Assembly (NCBI GenBank): GCA_037039925.1
Contig: JAXRKP010000554.1
Coordinates: forward strand, 118,501 to 182,500
Source of the DNA: Doris montereyensis
Taxonomy: Eukaryota; Mollusca; Gastropoda; Nudibranchia; Dorididae
DNA: 64,000 nucleotides
Reading direction: 5' to 3'
The translations under genes and the position numbers were made by a program. The notes beneath the pieces were generated by a model. It worked only from the letters and a program-made list of their open reading frames with translations. It did no database searches and had not been told where the DNA came from. The number at the start of each line of letters is the position of its first letter. The first letter of the stretch is position 1. This document shows, one piece after another, positions 39,721 through 52,262 of the stretch.

Positions 39721-42700
39721 CGACATTCTAAATCTTTCTTTTTACCTTCATATGTCAGCTGAGGAATAACTGCAACAGAAAAAAGAGAACTCTAAACCTT
39801 ATTGGTAATTGGGAAATTTAAAATATAGGAGAAATGATGTAGCCAATAAGCAAGAAATTCAACAATATTAATTATTGGTCATGATATGACGTTGAGATAA
39901 ACTATAAGATGAAAAGCAACATTCTAAATCTTTCTTTTTTACCTTCATCTGTGAGATAAGGACTAACTATAGCACAAAAAATCAGAAATCTAGACCTTTT
40001 TTAGTCAGTAGGAAATTGAAAATATAGGAGAAATGATGTAACCAAAAATACAACAAATTCAACCATTTGAATTATTGGTCATTACATGAGGTTGTGATTA
40101 ACTGTCAGACCAAAAGCAACATTCTATATATTTTTATTTTAACTTCATCTGTGAACTGAGGACTAACTATAACAGAAAAATAGGAAGTCTAGACCTTTTT
40201 GGTCAGTAGAAAATTTAAAATATAGCAGAAATAATGTAGCCAAATAGCAACAAATTCCACCATTTTCATTATTGGTCATGATATGACGTTGCGATTAACT
40301 TTAAGATGAAAAACGACATTTGAAATCTTATTTGTTTACCTTGATTTGCGAACTGAGGACTAACTATAACACACAAATAAGAACTCTAGACCTCGTTAGT
40401 AAGTGGGAAAGTTAAAATATAGGAGAATTGATGTAGCCAAAAAGCAACAAATTCCACAATTTTAATTACTGGTCATGACATGACGTTGAGATTAACTGTG
40501 AGATAAAAAACGACATTCTAAATCTTTTTAGTTTACCTTCATCTGTGAGCTGAGGACTAACTACAAAAGAAAAATCAGAACTCTAGACCTTGTTAGTAAT
40601 TGGGAAATTTAAAATATAGAAGAAATGATGTAGCCAAAAAGCAATAAATTCAACCATTTGAATTATTGGTCATGATATGACGTTGAGATAAACTGTAAGA
40701 TGAATAGCAACATTCTAAATCTTTCTTTTTTACCTTCATATGTGAGCTGAGGAATAACTATAACAGAAAAATCAGAAATCTAGGCCTTTATAGTAAGTCA
40801 GAAATTTAAAATATAGGAGAAATGATGTAGCCAAAAAGCAACAAAATCAACCATTTTAATTATTGGTCATGATATGACGTTGCGATTAACTGTAAGATGA
40901 AAAACGACATTTGAAATCATATTTGTTTACTTTGATCTGCAAACTGAGGACTAACTATAAAACACAAATATGAACTCTAGACTTCGTTAGTAAGTGGGAA
41001 ATTTAAAATATAGGAGAATTGATGTAGCCAAAAAGCAACAAATTCCACAATTTTAATTATTGGTCATGACATGACGTTGAGATTAACTATAAGATAAAAA
41101 AACGACATTCTTAATCTTTTTTTTTTACCTTCATCTGTGAGCTGAGGACTAACTACAAAAGAAATATCAGAACTCTAGACCTTGTTAGTAATTGGGAAAT
41201 TCAAAATATAGAAGAAATGATGTAGCAAAAAAGTAACAAATTCAACCATTTTAATTATTGGTCATGATATGACGTTGAGATTAACTGTAACATGAAAAAC
41301 AACTTTTTAAATATTATTTGTTTACCTTCATTTGTGAACTGAGGACTTCCTATAACAAAAAAATCAGAAGTATAGATCTTGTTAGGAAGTGGGAAATTTA
41401 AAATATAAGAGAAATGATGTAGCTAAAAAAACAACAAAATTCAACAATTTTAATTATTGGTCATAATGTGACGTTGAGATTAACTGTAAGATGAAAAACA
41501 ACATTCTAAATCTTTTTAATTTAACTTCATCTGTGAGCTAAGGACTAACTAAAACACAAAAATCACAACTCTAGACCTTGTTAGTAAGTGGGAAGTTAAA
41601 AGTATAGAGGAAATGATGTAGCCAAAAAGCAACAAATTCAACCATTTGAATTATTGGTCATGATATGACGTTGAGATAAACTGTAAGATGAAAAGCAACA
41701 TTCTAAATCTTTCTTTTTTTACCTTCATATGTGAGCTGAGGAATAACTATAACAGAAAAAACAGAACTCTAAACCTCATTGGTAATTGGGAAATTGAAAA
41801 TATAGGAGAAATGATGTAGCCAATAAGTAAGAAATTCAACAATTTTAATTATTGGTCATGATATGACGATGAGATAAACTGTAAGATGAAAAGCAAAAGT
41901 CTACTTTTTTTTTTTACCTTCATCTGTGAGCTAAGGACTAACTATAACAGAAAAATCAGAAATGTAGACCTTTTTAGTCAGTAGGAAATTAAAAATATAG
42001 GAGAAATGATGTAACCAAAAAGCAACAAATTCAACCATTTGAATTATTGGTCATTATATGAGGTTGTGATTAACTGTCAGACCAAAAGCAATATTCTAAA
42101 TATTTTTATTTTAACTTCATTTGTGAACTGAGGATTAACTATAACAGAAAAATAAGAAGTCTTGGCCTTTTTAGTAAGTGGGAAATTTAAAATATAGGAG
42201 AAATGATGTAGCCAAAAAGCAACAAATTCAACCATTTTAATTATTGGTCATGATATGAGGTTGAGATTAACTGTAATATGAAAAATGACATTTGAAATCT
42301 TATTTGTTTACCCTGATCTGCAAACTGAGGACTAACTATAACAGAAAAATAAGAACTCTAGACCTCGTTATTAAGTGGGAAATTTAAAATATAAGACAAA
42401 TGATGTAACCAAAAAGCAACAAATTCAACCATTTGAATTATTGGTCATTATATGAGGTCGTGATTAGCTGTCAGACCAGAAGCAACATTCTAAATATTTT
42501 GATTTTAACTTCATCTGTGAACTGAGGACTAACTATAACACAAAAATAAGAACTCTAGACCTTTTATTAAGTAGGAAATTTAAAAATATAAGAGAAATGA
42601 TGTAGCCAAAAAGCAACATATTCAACCATTTGAATTATTGGTCATGATATGACGTTGAGATTAACTGTAAGATAAAAAAGGGCATTCTAAATCTTTTTCT

Positions 42701-45700
42701 TTACCTTCATCTGTGAGCTGAGGACTAACTACAAGAGAAAAGTCAGAACTCTAGACCTTTTTAGTAATTGGGAAATTTAAAATAGAGAAGAAATGATATA
42801 GCCAAAAAGCAACAAATTCAACAATTTTAAATATTGGTCATGATATGACATTGAGATTAACTGTAAGATGAAAAACAACGTTTTAAATCTTTCTTTTTTA
42901 CCTTCATATGTGAGCTGAGGAATAACTATAACAGAAAAAAACAGAACTCTAAACCTTATTCGTAATTGTGAAATTTAAAATATAGGAGAAATAATGTAGC
43001 CAATAAGCAAGAAATTCAAAAATTTTAATTATTGGTCATGATATGACGTTGAGATAGACTGTAAGATGAAAAACAACATTCTAAATCTTTTTTGTTTACC
43101 TTGATATGTGAACTGAGCACTTACTATAACTGAAAAATCAGAAGTGTAGACCTTTTTAGTAAGTGGGAAAATTTAAAATATAGGAGAAATGATATAGCCA
43201 AAAAGCAACAAATTCTATCATTTTAATTATTGGTCATGATATGACGTTGAGATTAACTGTAAGATGAAAAACGACATTCTTAATCTGTTTAGTTTAATTT
43301 CATCTGTGAGCTGAGGACTAACTACAAAAGAAGAATCAGAACCCTAGACCTTGTTAGTAATTGGGAAATTTAAAATATAGAAGAAATGATGTAGCCAACA
43401 AGCAACAAATTAAATCATTTTAATTATTGGTAATGATATGACGTTGAGATAAACTGTAAGATGAAAAACAACATTTTAAATATTATTTGTTTTCCTTCAT
43501 CTGTGAACTGAGGACTTACTATAACAAAAAATAAGAAATCTAGACCTTGTTAGGAAGTGGGAAATTTATAATATTAGAGAAATGATGTAGCTAAAAAAAG
43601 CAACAAAATTCAACAATTTTAATTATTGGTCATAATATGACGTTGAGATTAACTGTAAGATGAAAAATAAGACATTCTAAATCTTTTTTCTTTACCTTCA
43701 TCTGTGAGCTGAGGACTAACTATAACAGAAAATTGGTCAGAATTCTAGACCTTTTTAGTCAGTGGGAAATTAAAACATATAGCAGAAATGATGTATTCAG
43801 CCAAAAAAGCAACAAATTCAACCATTTTAATTATTGGTCATGATAATATGACGTTGAGATTAACTGTAAGATGAAAAACAATATTCTAAATCTTTTTCTT
43901 TACCTTCATCTGTGAGCTAAGGACTAACTATAACAGAAAAATCAGAACTCTAAACCTTTTTAGTAAGTGGGAAATTTAAAATATAGGAGAAATGATGTAG
44001 CTAAAAAGCAACAAATTCAACCATTTTAATTATTGGTCATAATATGACGTTGAGATTAACTGTAAGATGAAAAACAACATTCTAAATCGGTTTAATTTAC
44101 CTTCATCTGTGAGCTGAGGACTAACTATAAAAAAAAAAATCAGAACTCTAGACCTTTTTAGTAATTGGGAAATTTAAAATATAGGAGAAATGATGTAGCT
44201 CAAAAAAGCAACAAATTCAACCATTTTAATTATTGGTCATGATATGACGTTGAGATTAACTGTAAGATGAAAAACAACATTCTTAATCTTATTTGTTTAC
44301 CTTCATATGTGACTGAGGACTTACTATACCAGAAAAATCAGAACTCTAAACCTTTTTAGTAAGTGGGAAATTTAAAATATAGGAGAAATGATATAGCCAA
44401 AAAGCAACAAATTCTACCATTTTAATTCTTGATCATGATATGACGTTGAGATTAACTGTAAGATGAAAAACAACATTTTAAATATTATTGGTGTACCTTG
44501 ATCTGTGACCTTGAGGACTAACTATAACATAAAAATAAGAACTATAGACCTTTTTTTAGTAAGTGGGAAATTTAAAATATAGAAGAAATGATGTAGCCAA
44601 AAAGCAACAAATTCAACCATTTTAATTATTGGTCATGATATGACGTTGAGATTAACTGTAAGATGAAAAATAACATTCTAAATCTTTTTCTTTTACGTTC
44701 ATCTGTCAGCTGAGGACTAACTATAACAGAAAAATCAGAAGTTTAGACCTTTGTTAGTAAGTGGGAAATTTAAAATTAGGAGAAATGATGTAGCCAATAA
44801 GCAAGAAATTCAACAATTTTAATTATTGGTCATGATATGACGTTGAGATAAACTATAAGATGAAAAAGCAATATTCGAAATCTTTTCTTTTGCCTTCATC
44901 TGTGAGCTAAGGACTAACTAGAACAGAAAAATCAGAAATCTAGACCTTTTTAGTCAGTAGGAAATTAAAAATATAGGAGAAATGATGTAACCAAAAAAAG
45001 CAACAAATTCAACCATTTTAATTATTGGTCATTATATGTGGTTGTGATTAGCTGTCAGATGAAAAGCAATATTCTAAATCTTTTCATTTTAAATTCATCT
45101 GTGAACTGATGACTAACTATAACAGAAAAATCAGAAGTCTTGATCTTTTTTAGTAAGTGGGAAATTTAAAATATAGGAGAAATGATGTAGACAAAAAGCA
45201 ACAAATTCAACCATTTTAATTATTGGTCATGATATGACGTTGAGATTAACTGTAAGATGAAAAACGACATTTGAAATCTTATTTGTTTACCTTCATCTGC
45301 GAGCTCAGGACTAATTATAACACAAAAATAAGAACCCTAGACCTTTTATTAAGTGGGAAATTTAAAATATAAGAGAAAGGATGAAAAAATGCAACAAATT
45401 CCACAATTTTAAGTATTGGTCATGATCTGACGTTGAGATTAACTGTAAGATAAAAAACGACATTCTAAATCTTTTCTTTATCTTCATCTGTGAGCTGAGG
45501 ACTAACTATAAGAGAAAAGAAAGAGCTCTAGACCTTTTTAGTGAGTGACAGATTTAAAATATAGGAGAAATGATGTAGCCAAAAAGTAACAAATTCAACA
45601 AATTTAATTATTGGTCATGATGTTACGTTGAGGTTAACTGTAAGATGAAAAACAACATTCTCAATCTTATTTGTTTACCTTGATATGTGAACTGAGGACT

Positions 45701-48700
45701 AACTATAACAGAAAAATCAGAAGTTTAGACCTTGTTAGTAAGTGGGAAAATTAAAATATAGAGAAATGATATAGCCAAAAAAGCAACAAATTCTACCATT
45801 TTAATTATTGGTCATGATATGACGTTGAGATTAACTGTAAGAGGAAAACGACATTTGAAATATTATTCGTGTACCTTGATCTGCGAACTGAGGACTAACT
45901 ATAACATAAAAATAAGAACTTTAGACCTTGTTAGTAATTGGGAAATTTAAAAATATAGAAGAAATGATGTAGCCAAAAAGCAATAAATTCAATGATTTTA
46001 ATTATTGGTCATGATGTGACGTTGAGATTAACTGTAAGATAAAAAACAACATTCTGAATATTTTTTGTTTACCTTTATTCTGTGATTTGAGGACTAACTA
46101 TAAAAGAAACATCAGAACTCTAGATCTTGTTAGTAATTGGGAAATTTAAAATAGAAAAGAAATGATGTAGCCAAAAATGCAACAAATTCAACCATTTTAA
46201 TTATTGGTCATAATATGACGTTGAGATAAACTGTAAGATGAAAAAGAACATTCTAAATCTTTTTCTTTTATCTTCATCTGTGAGCTAAGGACTAACTATT
46301 AAAGAAAAATCAGAACTCAAGACCTTATTAGTAAGTGGGAAATTTAAAATATAGGAGAAATGATGTAGCCAAAAAAGCAACAAATTAAACCATTTTAATT
46401 ATTGGTCATGATATGACGTTGAGATAAACTGTAAGATGGAAAGCAACATTCTAAATCTTTTGATTTACCTTCATCTATGAGCTAAGTACTAACTATAACA
46501 GCAAAATTAGACGTCTAGACCTTTATAGTAAGTGGGAAATTTAAAATATAGGAGAAATGATGTAGCCAAAAAGTAACAAATTCAACCATTTTAATTATTG
46601 GTCATGATGTGACGTTGAGATTAACTGTAAGATGAAAAACGACATTCTAAATCATTTTTGTTTACCTTCATCTATGAGCGGAGGACTAACTATAAAAGAA
46701 GAATCAGAACTCTAGACCTTGTTAGTAAGTGAGAAATTTAAAATATAGAAGAAATGATGTAGCCAAAAAGCAACAAATTCAACCATTTTAATTATTGGTC
46801 ATGATAGATGACATTGAGATAAAATCTAAGATGAAAAACAAAAGTCTAAATCTTTTTTTTTACCTTCATCTGTGAGCTGAGGACTAACTATAGTAGAAAA
46901 ATCAGAACTCTATACCTTATTTGGTAAGTGGAAAATTTAAAATATAGAGAAATGATGTAACCAAAAAAGCAACAAATTCAACAATTTTAATTATTGGTCA
47001 TGATATGAACGAGATAAACTGTAAGATGAAAAACAACATTCTAAATCTTTTTCTTTTACCTTTATCTGTGAGCTGAGGACTAACTATAACAGAAAAAAGA
47101 GCTCTAGACCTTTTTAGTGAGTGGGAAATTTAAAATATAGGGAAAATGATGTAGCCAAAAAGTAACAAATTCAACCATTTTGATTATTCGTCATGATGTG
47201 ACGTTGAGATTGAATGTAAGATGAAAAACAACATTCTAAATCTTTTCTTTTACCATCATCTATGAGCTGAGGATTAACTATCACAGAAAAATCACAGAAC
47301 TCTAGACATTATTAGTAATTGAGAAATTTAAAATATAGGAGAAATGATGTAGCCAAAAAGCAAGAAATTCAACAAATTTAATTATTGGTCATGATAAGAC
47401 GTTGAGATAAACTGTAAGATCAAAAAGCAACATTCTAAATCTTTTTTTAAGCTTCAGGACTAACTATAACAGAAAAATCAGAAAGCTAGACATTTTTAGT
47501 CAGTTTTAAAATTGGAGAAATGATGTAACCAAAAAATAACAAATTTAACCATTTTAATTATGGCCATTATATAACAGAAAAATAAGAAGTCTAGATCTTT
47601 GTTAGTAATTGGGAAATTTTCAAAACCTAGAAGAAATGATGTAGCTACTAAAACAACAAATTGAACAATTTTAATTATTAGTCATGATATTGTTCAGATA
47701 AACTGTAAGAGGGAAAACGACAATTTAAATCTTATTTGTTTAACTTTATCTGAACTGAGGACTAACTATCTAGAAAATAAGAAATCTAGACCTCTGAGTA
47801 AGTGGGAAATTTAAAATATAGAAGAAATGATGTAATGGCAACAAATTCCACAATTTTAATTATTGGTCATTCTGAGCTGAGATTAACAGTAAGAGGGAAA
47901 ACGACATTTTAAATATTATTTGTTTACCATGATCTGAACTGAAGACTAACTGTAACATCCAGAAATCTAGACCCTTTTTAGTAAGGGAAATTTAAAATGT
48001 AGAAGAAATGATGTAGCCAAAAACAACAAATTCCACAATTTGAATTATTGGTCATGATATGACGTTGAGATTAACTGTAAGATGAAAAACGACATTCTTA
48101 ATCTTTTTTTTACCTTCATCTGTGCTGCTGAGAACTAACTGTTGAAGGAAGAATCAGAACTCTAGACCATTTTAGTAATTGGGAAATTTAAAATATAGAA
48201 GAAATGATGTGGCTAAAAAGCAACAAATTAAAACATTTTTATTATTGGTCATGATATGACGTTGAGATTAACTGTAAGATGAAAAAACATTCTAAATGGG
48301 TTTTTTTTATCTTCATCTGTGAGCTAAGGACTAACTATAACAGAAAATTAGAAGTCTAGGATTTTTAGTAAGTGGGAAATTTAAATATAGGAGAAATGAT
48401 GTAGTCAAAAAGTAACAAATTCAACCATTTTAATTATTGGTCATGATGTGACATTGAGATTAACTGTAAGATGAAAAACAACATTGTAAATCATTTTTGT
48501 TTACCTTCATCTATGAGCTGAGGATTAACTAAGCAGAAAGATCAGAACTCTAGACCTTATTAGTAAGTGGGAAATTTAAAGTATAGGAGAAATGATGTAG
48601 CCAAAAATGCAACAAATTCAACAATTTTAATTATTAGTCATGATATACGTTGAGATAAACTATAAGATGAAAAACGACATTTTAAATATTATTGGTTTAC

Positions 48701-49219
48701 CTTAATCTACGAACTGAGGACTTCTTATGACAGAAAATAAAACTTTAGACCTTTTAGTATGTGGGAAATTTGAAATATAGGAGAAAATGATGTACCCATA
48801 AGCAAGAAATTCAACAATTTTAATTATTGGTCATGATATGACGTTGAGATAAACTGTAAGATGAAAAGCAACTTTCTAAATCTTTTTGTTTACGTTAATC
48901 TGTGAGCTGAGCACTTCAGAACTCTAGATCTTGTTAGTAATTGGGGAAATTTAAAACAAAAGAAATGATGTAGAAAAAGCAACAAATTCAACTAATTATT
49001 GGTCATAATATGACGTTGAGATTAACTGTAGATGAAAAGCAACATTCTAAATCTTTTTCACCTTCCTCTGTGAGCTAAGGACTAACTATAACACAAAAAT
49101 CACAACTCTAGACCTTGTTAGTAAGTGGGAAGTTAAAATATAGGAGAAATGATGTAGCTGGCCATTTTAATTATTGGTCATGATATGACGTTGAGATAAA
49201 CTGTAAGATGAAAAAGCAA
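39721..49219 (+). repeat. Diverged satellite monomers without clear HOR
   Basis: About 48 monomers of the same family in forward orientation. I could not find a longer period by eye. Up to about 42000 they still contain blocks resembling the arrays on the left. From about 46000, and strongly from 47450, they carry many substitutions, deletions and part-monomers (for example 47450-47600, 47860-47880, 48900-49000, 49160). Homogenisation decays towards the insertion and the inversion. No gene. Confidence 0.88.
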
Positions 49220-49232
49220 CATTCTAAATCTT
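49220..49232 (+). repeat. Target-site duplication, left copy
   Basis: CATTCTAAATCTT, the satellite sequence immediately left of the insertion. The same 13 bases recur at 50810-50822. Since each monomer normally has this sequence once, its presence on both sides at the same monomer phase marks a duplication made on insertion. Confidence 0.75.
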
Positions 49233-49290
49233 GACAGAGCGGCGGGTTACCGAGCAGGACAGATGTGGGTTCGTGAGCTCTCGCCTTTTT
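49233..49290 (+). other. Possible tRNA-like 5' head
   Basis: The first ~55 bases contain GGTTCG at 49268-49273, like the core of a Pol III B box, about 25 bp after a GGGTTACCGAGCAGG stretch that could be a worn A box. A T5 run (49286-49290) follows, like a Pol III stop. This would fit a SINE head. The match outside GGTTCG is poor, so it may be coincidence or simply a 5' untranslated region. Confidence 0.25.
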
Positions 49291-49351
49291 ATGATTTCAA
49301 GTTTATTTTGTATTTGAACGACATCAACATGCCAGTTAGCGGACTTCAACG

Positions 49352-50230
49352 ATGCTGGAATGTCTTATCAACAGCATTTTAGGAATCTCACTCTCCTCCT
49401 TCAAAGTAGCTGGAAATAAAGAGCGTACTACCCTCGTGCTTCGATTTGATGGCATGGAGATGGCCGACATAAGTGTGTCGACGGGTCATCATTCAACTCC
49501 TTGGCTTCGAAGAAAGTTAAACCTTTAAGTAAGACGAGACAATTTTAGAAAACAACAACACCATACAAGAGTAGTAACTAAGACAGCAACAACATCTACG
49601 AACACGGACTTTATTGAAAATAAAGAAATTCGAAGTGCTGACATTCAACAAACAGACAACAACAACACGGCCTTGGTCCAGAGTGGCGACAGTGCTATCC
49701 ATTTGTTCAGCTGTCAACCGTAACATCGCTCTGACGACACATCTACGATCAGGATTTCGTTGAAAACAAAGAAAATGGAAGTGCTGACATTCAACAAACA
49801 AACAACAACAATTATTGACTCAATCCAGTGTAAGAACAGTGCTATCCATGAATTCAACAACCGTAACATCGCCCCTTTACGACACGTCTATGGTCGGAAA
49901 TACAATCAGTGAATCAAACAAATACGAACAACCTAGAGGACACAGCGACAGATATGAATTAAATCTCGCACAAGTGAGGAAAAAACTCATCCATAAAACC
50001 AACAAGGAGGTAACAGTAATCACAACGCTTTGGTGATTGACGTCAAACAACTTCGCTGTGAAAAAATATGCCTGAAGATCTTCGGAAATCACGATAGACA
50101 CAGGAAGGCATATTACACTGCCAGATCGCAACAAGGACATATTAAAGCTTGTTAGACACATTTCAAACGACATGTTATTCTTGCAGAGACTGATGATCCA
50201 AAATTAAGTATTGCCTTACCAATCAAAGGA
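49352..50230 (+). pseudogene. Broken coding remnant, protein not identified
   Basis: From the ATG at 49352 one frame reads 58 codons to TAA at 49526, containing KVAGNKERTTLVLRFDG. Reading on in frame gives 64 codons to TAA at 49721 (includes ENKEIRSADIQQTDNNN), then 62 codons to TGA at 49910. The same frame later gives KQLRCEKICLKIFGNHDRH near 50045-50100 and ETDDPKLSIALPIKG near 50185-50230. A shifted frame carries DFVENKENGSADIQQT near 49755-49800, KYEQPRGHSDRYELN near 49920-49965 and LPDRNKDILKLVRHISND near 50120-50170. A protein-like reading that hops frames with scattered stops indicates a decayed gene copy. From memory only, it resembles uncharacterised multi-copy mollusc predicted proteins; no function can be assigned. 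Confidence 0.45.
49592..49905 (+). repeat. ~147-bp tandem repeat inside the insertion
   Basis: Two full units (49592-49738, 49739-49883) and the start of a third. Anchors: ACATCTACG at 49592 and 49739, with ACGTCTATG at 49884; GAAGTGCTGACATTCAACAA at 49632 and 49778; CAGTGCTATCCAT at 49690 and 49838. Units are imperfect, with single-base length changes. The encoded motif ENKE..SADIQQT.NNN appears in both units but in different frames, so the repeat was probably coding before frameshifts accumulated. Confidence 0.8.
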
Positions 50231-50728
50231 TAAATACTTCACGTCAAGTAAGCGAAGACAAAACCCATATGCGAAAATGCGTCAACGACATCTGCTTAAT
50301 TGGCAAGACCAGACGATCTGGATTATGGACTCTGGGACCTTTGGAGACCACGTGCATAATATTCTGACATTGCTACCACATCTTAAAAGCTTGATCTTCA
50401 TAACATTGCAAATAATCTATAGAAAGCAAGACTCTGGAACCCATGACTTGTATAGCCAATAATATGCAATCTTTTCATGTTAACATTTTCTTAATAATGT
50501 TTTGTAATTCTCAGATAATTATCAATTTGCCATGGCTTGATTGCTGATTCCTCAACAATGGATGTCATTGCTGTTTGCCCTTTATTTGTATGTTTAAATG
50601 TATTCATTCAAACAAGTTCGACTTTGATATAGATGCATTGATGATCTTTCAAGAATTATTGTATTTATTTTCACTTTAAATACGATATCTGAAATAATGT
50701 CTTCACTTAGTTATTTTGATAAAATTTC

Positions 50729-50734
50729 AATAAA
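50729..50734 (+). promoter_or_regulatory. Polyadenylation signal AATAAA
   Basis: AATAAA about 15 bases before the A-rich stretch, as expected at the end of a polyadenylated transcript. It supports the view that the insertion was copied from an mRNA-like molecule. Confidence 0.65.
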
Positions 50735-50739
50735 ATGTA

Positions 50740-50807
50740 ACAAACAAACAATAAAAAAAACAAAAAATAAATTTAAAAAAAAATTTTAAAAAAATTAAAG
50801 AAAAAAA
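50740..50807 (+). other. A-rich tail of the insertion
   Basis: A degenerate A-rich tract (A runs broken by C and T, with AACAAACAAACAATAAAAA at its start) ending just before the right target-site copy. The decay suggests the insertion is not recent. Confidence 0.7.
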
Positions 50808-50809
50808 CC

Positions 50810-50822
50810 CATTCTAAATCTT
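50810..50822 (+). repeat. Target-site duplication, right copy
   Basis: CATTCTAAATCTT, identical to 49220-49232, followed directly by the normal monomer continuation (T tract, then ACCTTCA). The satellite register is therefore the same on both sides of the insertion. Confidence 0.75.
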
Positions 50823-52256
50823 TTTTTTACCTTCACCTGTGAGCTAAGGACTAACTATAACAGAAAAATTAGAACTCTAGACCTTTTAGTAATTGAGAAA
50901 TTTAAAATATAGCAGAAATGATGTAGCCAACAATAACAAATTCAACAATTTTAATTATTGGTCATGATATGACGTTGAGATTAACTGTAAGATGAAAAAC
51001 AACATTCTAAATATTTTTTTTACCTTCATCTAAGTGAGCTGAGGACTAACTATAACAGAAAAATAAGAAGTTTAGGCCTTTTTAGTAAGTGGGAAATTTA
51101 AAATATAGGAGAAATGATGTAGTCAAAAATGTAACAGATTCAACAATTTTAATTATTGGTCATGATCTGACGTTGAGATTAACTGTAAGATGAAAACTCG
51201 AAATATTTTTGCCTTTTCTACGAACTGAGGATTAACTCCAGCAGAAAAATCAGAACACTAGACCTTATTAGTCAGTGGGAAATTTAAAATATAGGAGAAA
51301 TGATGTAGCCAAAAATCAACAAATTCAACAATTTTAATTATTGGTCATGATATGACGTTGAGATAAACTATAAGATGAAAAACGACATTTTAAATATTAT
51401 TGGTTTACCTTCATCTGTGAGCTGAGGACTACTATAACACAAAAATAAGAACACTAGACCTTTTAGTATGTAGAAATTTAAAATATAGGAGAAATGATGT
51501 AGCCAATAATCAAGAAATTCAACAAATTATTGATCATAATGTGACGTTGAGATAAACTGTAAGATGAAAAACAACATTCTAAATCTTTTTTGTTTCACCT
51601 TCATCTGTGAGCTAAGGACTAACTATAGCAGAAAAAATCAGAAATCTCGACCTTTTTAGTCAGTAGGAAATTAAAAATATAAAGAAATGATGTAGCCAAA
51701 AAAGCAACAAATTCAACCATTTACATTATTGGTCATAATGTGACGTTGAGATAAACTGTAAGATGAAAAACAACATTCTAAATCTTTTTTTGTTTTACCT
51801 TCATCTGTGAGCTGCGGACTAACTATAAAAGAAAATCAGAACATAAAAGAAATGATGCAAGAACAAATTCCAACCATTTACATTATTGGTCATTAATGTA
51901 AGTAAACTGGGAAATTCTAAATCTTTTTTTTATATCTGTGAGCTGCGGACTAGAAAAATCAGAACTCAAGACCTTATTAGTAGCCAAAAATAGCAAAATG
52001 ATGTAGTAAAAAGCAAATTAAACTATTTTAATTATTGGTCATGATATGACGTTGAGATTAACTGTAAGATGAAAAACAACATTGTAAATCTAATTTGTTT
52101 ACCTTCATCTGTGAACTGAGGACTAACGATCCAAGAAAAATCAGAACTCTAGACCTTGTTAGTAAGTGGGAAATTTAAAATATAGGAGAAATTATGTAGC
52201 AACATATTCCGGATTTGTAATTATTGGTCATGATGTGTCGTTGAGATTAACTGTAA
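50823..52256 (+). repeat. Degraded forward satellite before the inversion
   Basis: About seven monomers of the forward family, several shortened. The stretch 51830-52030 is reduced to pieces. The last monomer carries an unusual ATTCCGGATTTGTAATTATTG (52206-52226) where others have AATTCAACCATTTTAATTATTG. No gene. Confidence 0.85.
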
Positions 52257-52262
52257 AATGGT
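52252..52262. other. Satellite orientation switch
   Basis: Forward sequence ends in GATTAACTGTAAAATGG. The next bases, TTGAAATTG, begin a reverse-complement monomer (ACACGATTTCTCC, then TTTAAATTTCC). Forward monomers read TAAGATGAAA here and reverse monomers read TAAAATGGTTGAA, so the join lies within shared TAA.ATG microhomology. No spacer is present. All satellite to the right stays inverted. Confidence 0.85.

Larger units (their letters stand above)
49233..50809 (+). mobile_element. Retroposed insertion (processed copy or non-LTR element)
   Basis: The only long stretch unrelated to the satellite. It begins GACAGAGCGGCGGG, is more GC-balanced than the satellite, and ends with an AATAAA signal (50729-50734) followed by an A-rich tail (about 50740-50807). 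It is bounded by a 13-bp direct repeat. Target duplication plus A tail is the usual signature of LINE-type target-primed reverse transcription. I see no reverse transcriptase or endonuclease motif, so it is non-autonomous: a processed gene copy, a SINE-like element or a truncated LINE 3' end. It contains a broken coding region (49352-50230), a ~147-bp tandem repeat and a long AT-rich 3'-UTR-like part (about 50460-50740). Confidence 0.7.
131..52256 (+). repeat. ~198-bp satellite family, forward orientation
   Basis: Head-to-tail monomers averaging about 195-199 bp, interrupted only by the insertion at 49233-50809. Landmarks in order: ATTCTAAATC, a variable T tract, CTTCATCTGTGAGCTGAGG, ACTAACTATAACAG, TCTAGACC, AGTAAGTGGGAAATTTAAAA, TATAGGAGAAATGATGTAGC, AAATTCAACC, TTTTAATTATTGGTCATGAT, GACGTTGAGATTAACTGTAA, GATGAAAAACAAC. 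The most constant parts by eye are the AGGAGAAATGATGTA and ATTGGTCATGATATGACG boxes. The T tract and the segment after CTAACT vary most. Stop codons occur in all frames of nearly every monomer, so it is non-coding. I do not recognise the family by name. Confidence 0.97.

Noticed and set aside
50211..50462. 83-codon plus-strand open frame at the end of the insertion
   Set aside because: It overlaps the decayed coding remnant but in another frame from the protein-like segments beside it, and has no recognised domain. It is more likely a chance frame in a pseudogene, though part could be real remnant sequence.
131..52256. CRISPR-like array because of regular repeats
   Set aside because: The whole ~198-bp unit repeats with no short repeat alternating with unique spacers; this is a eukaryotic satellite.
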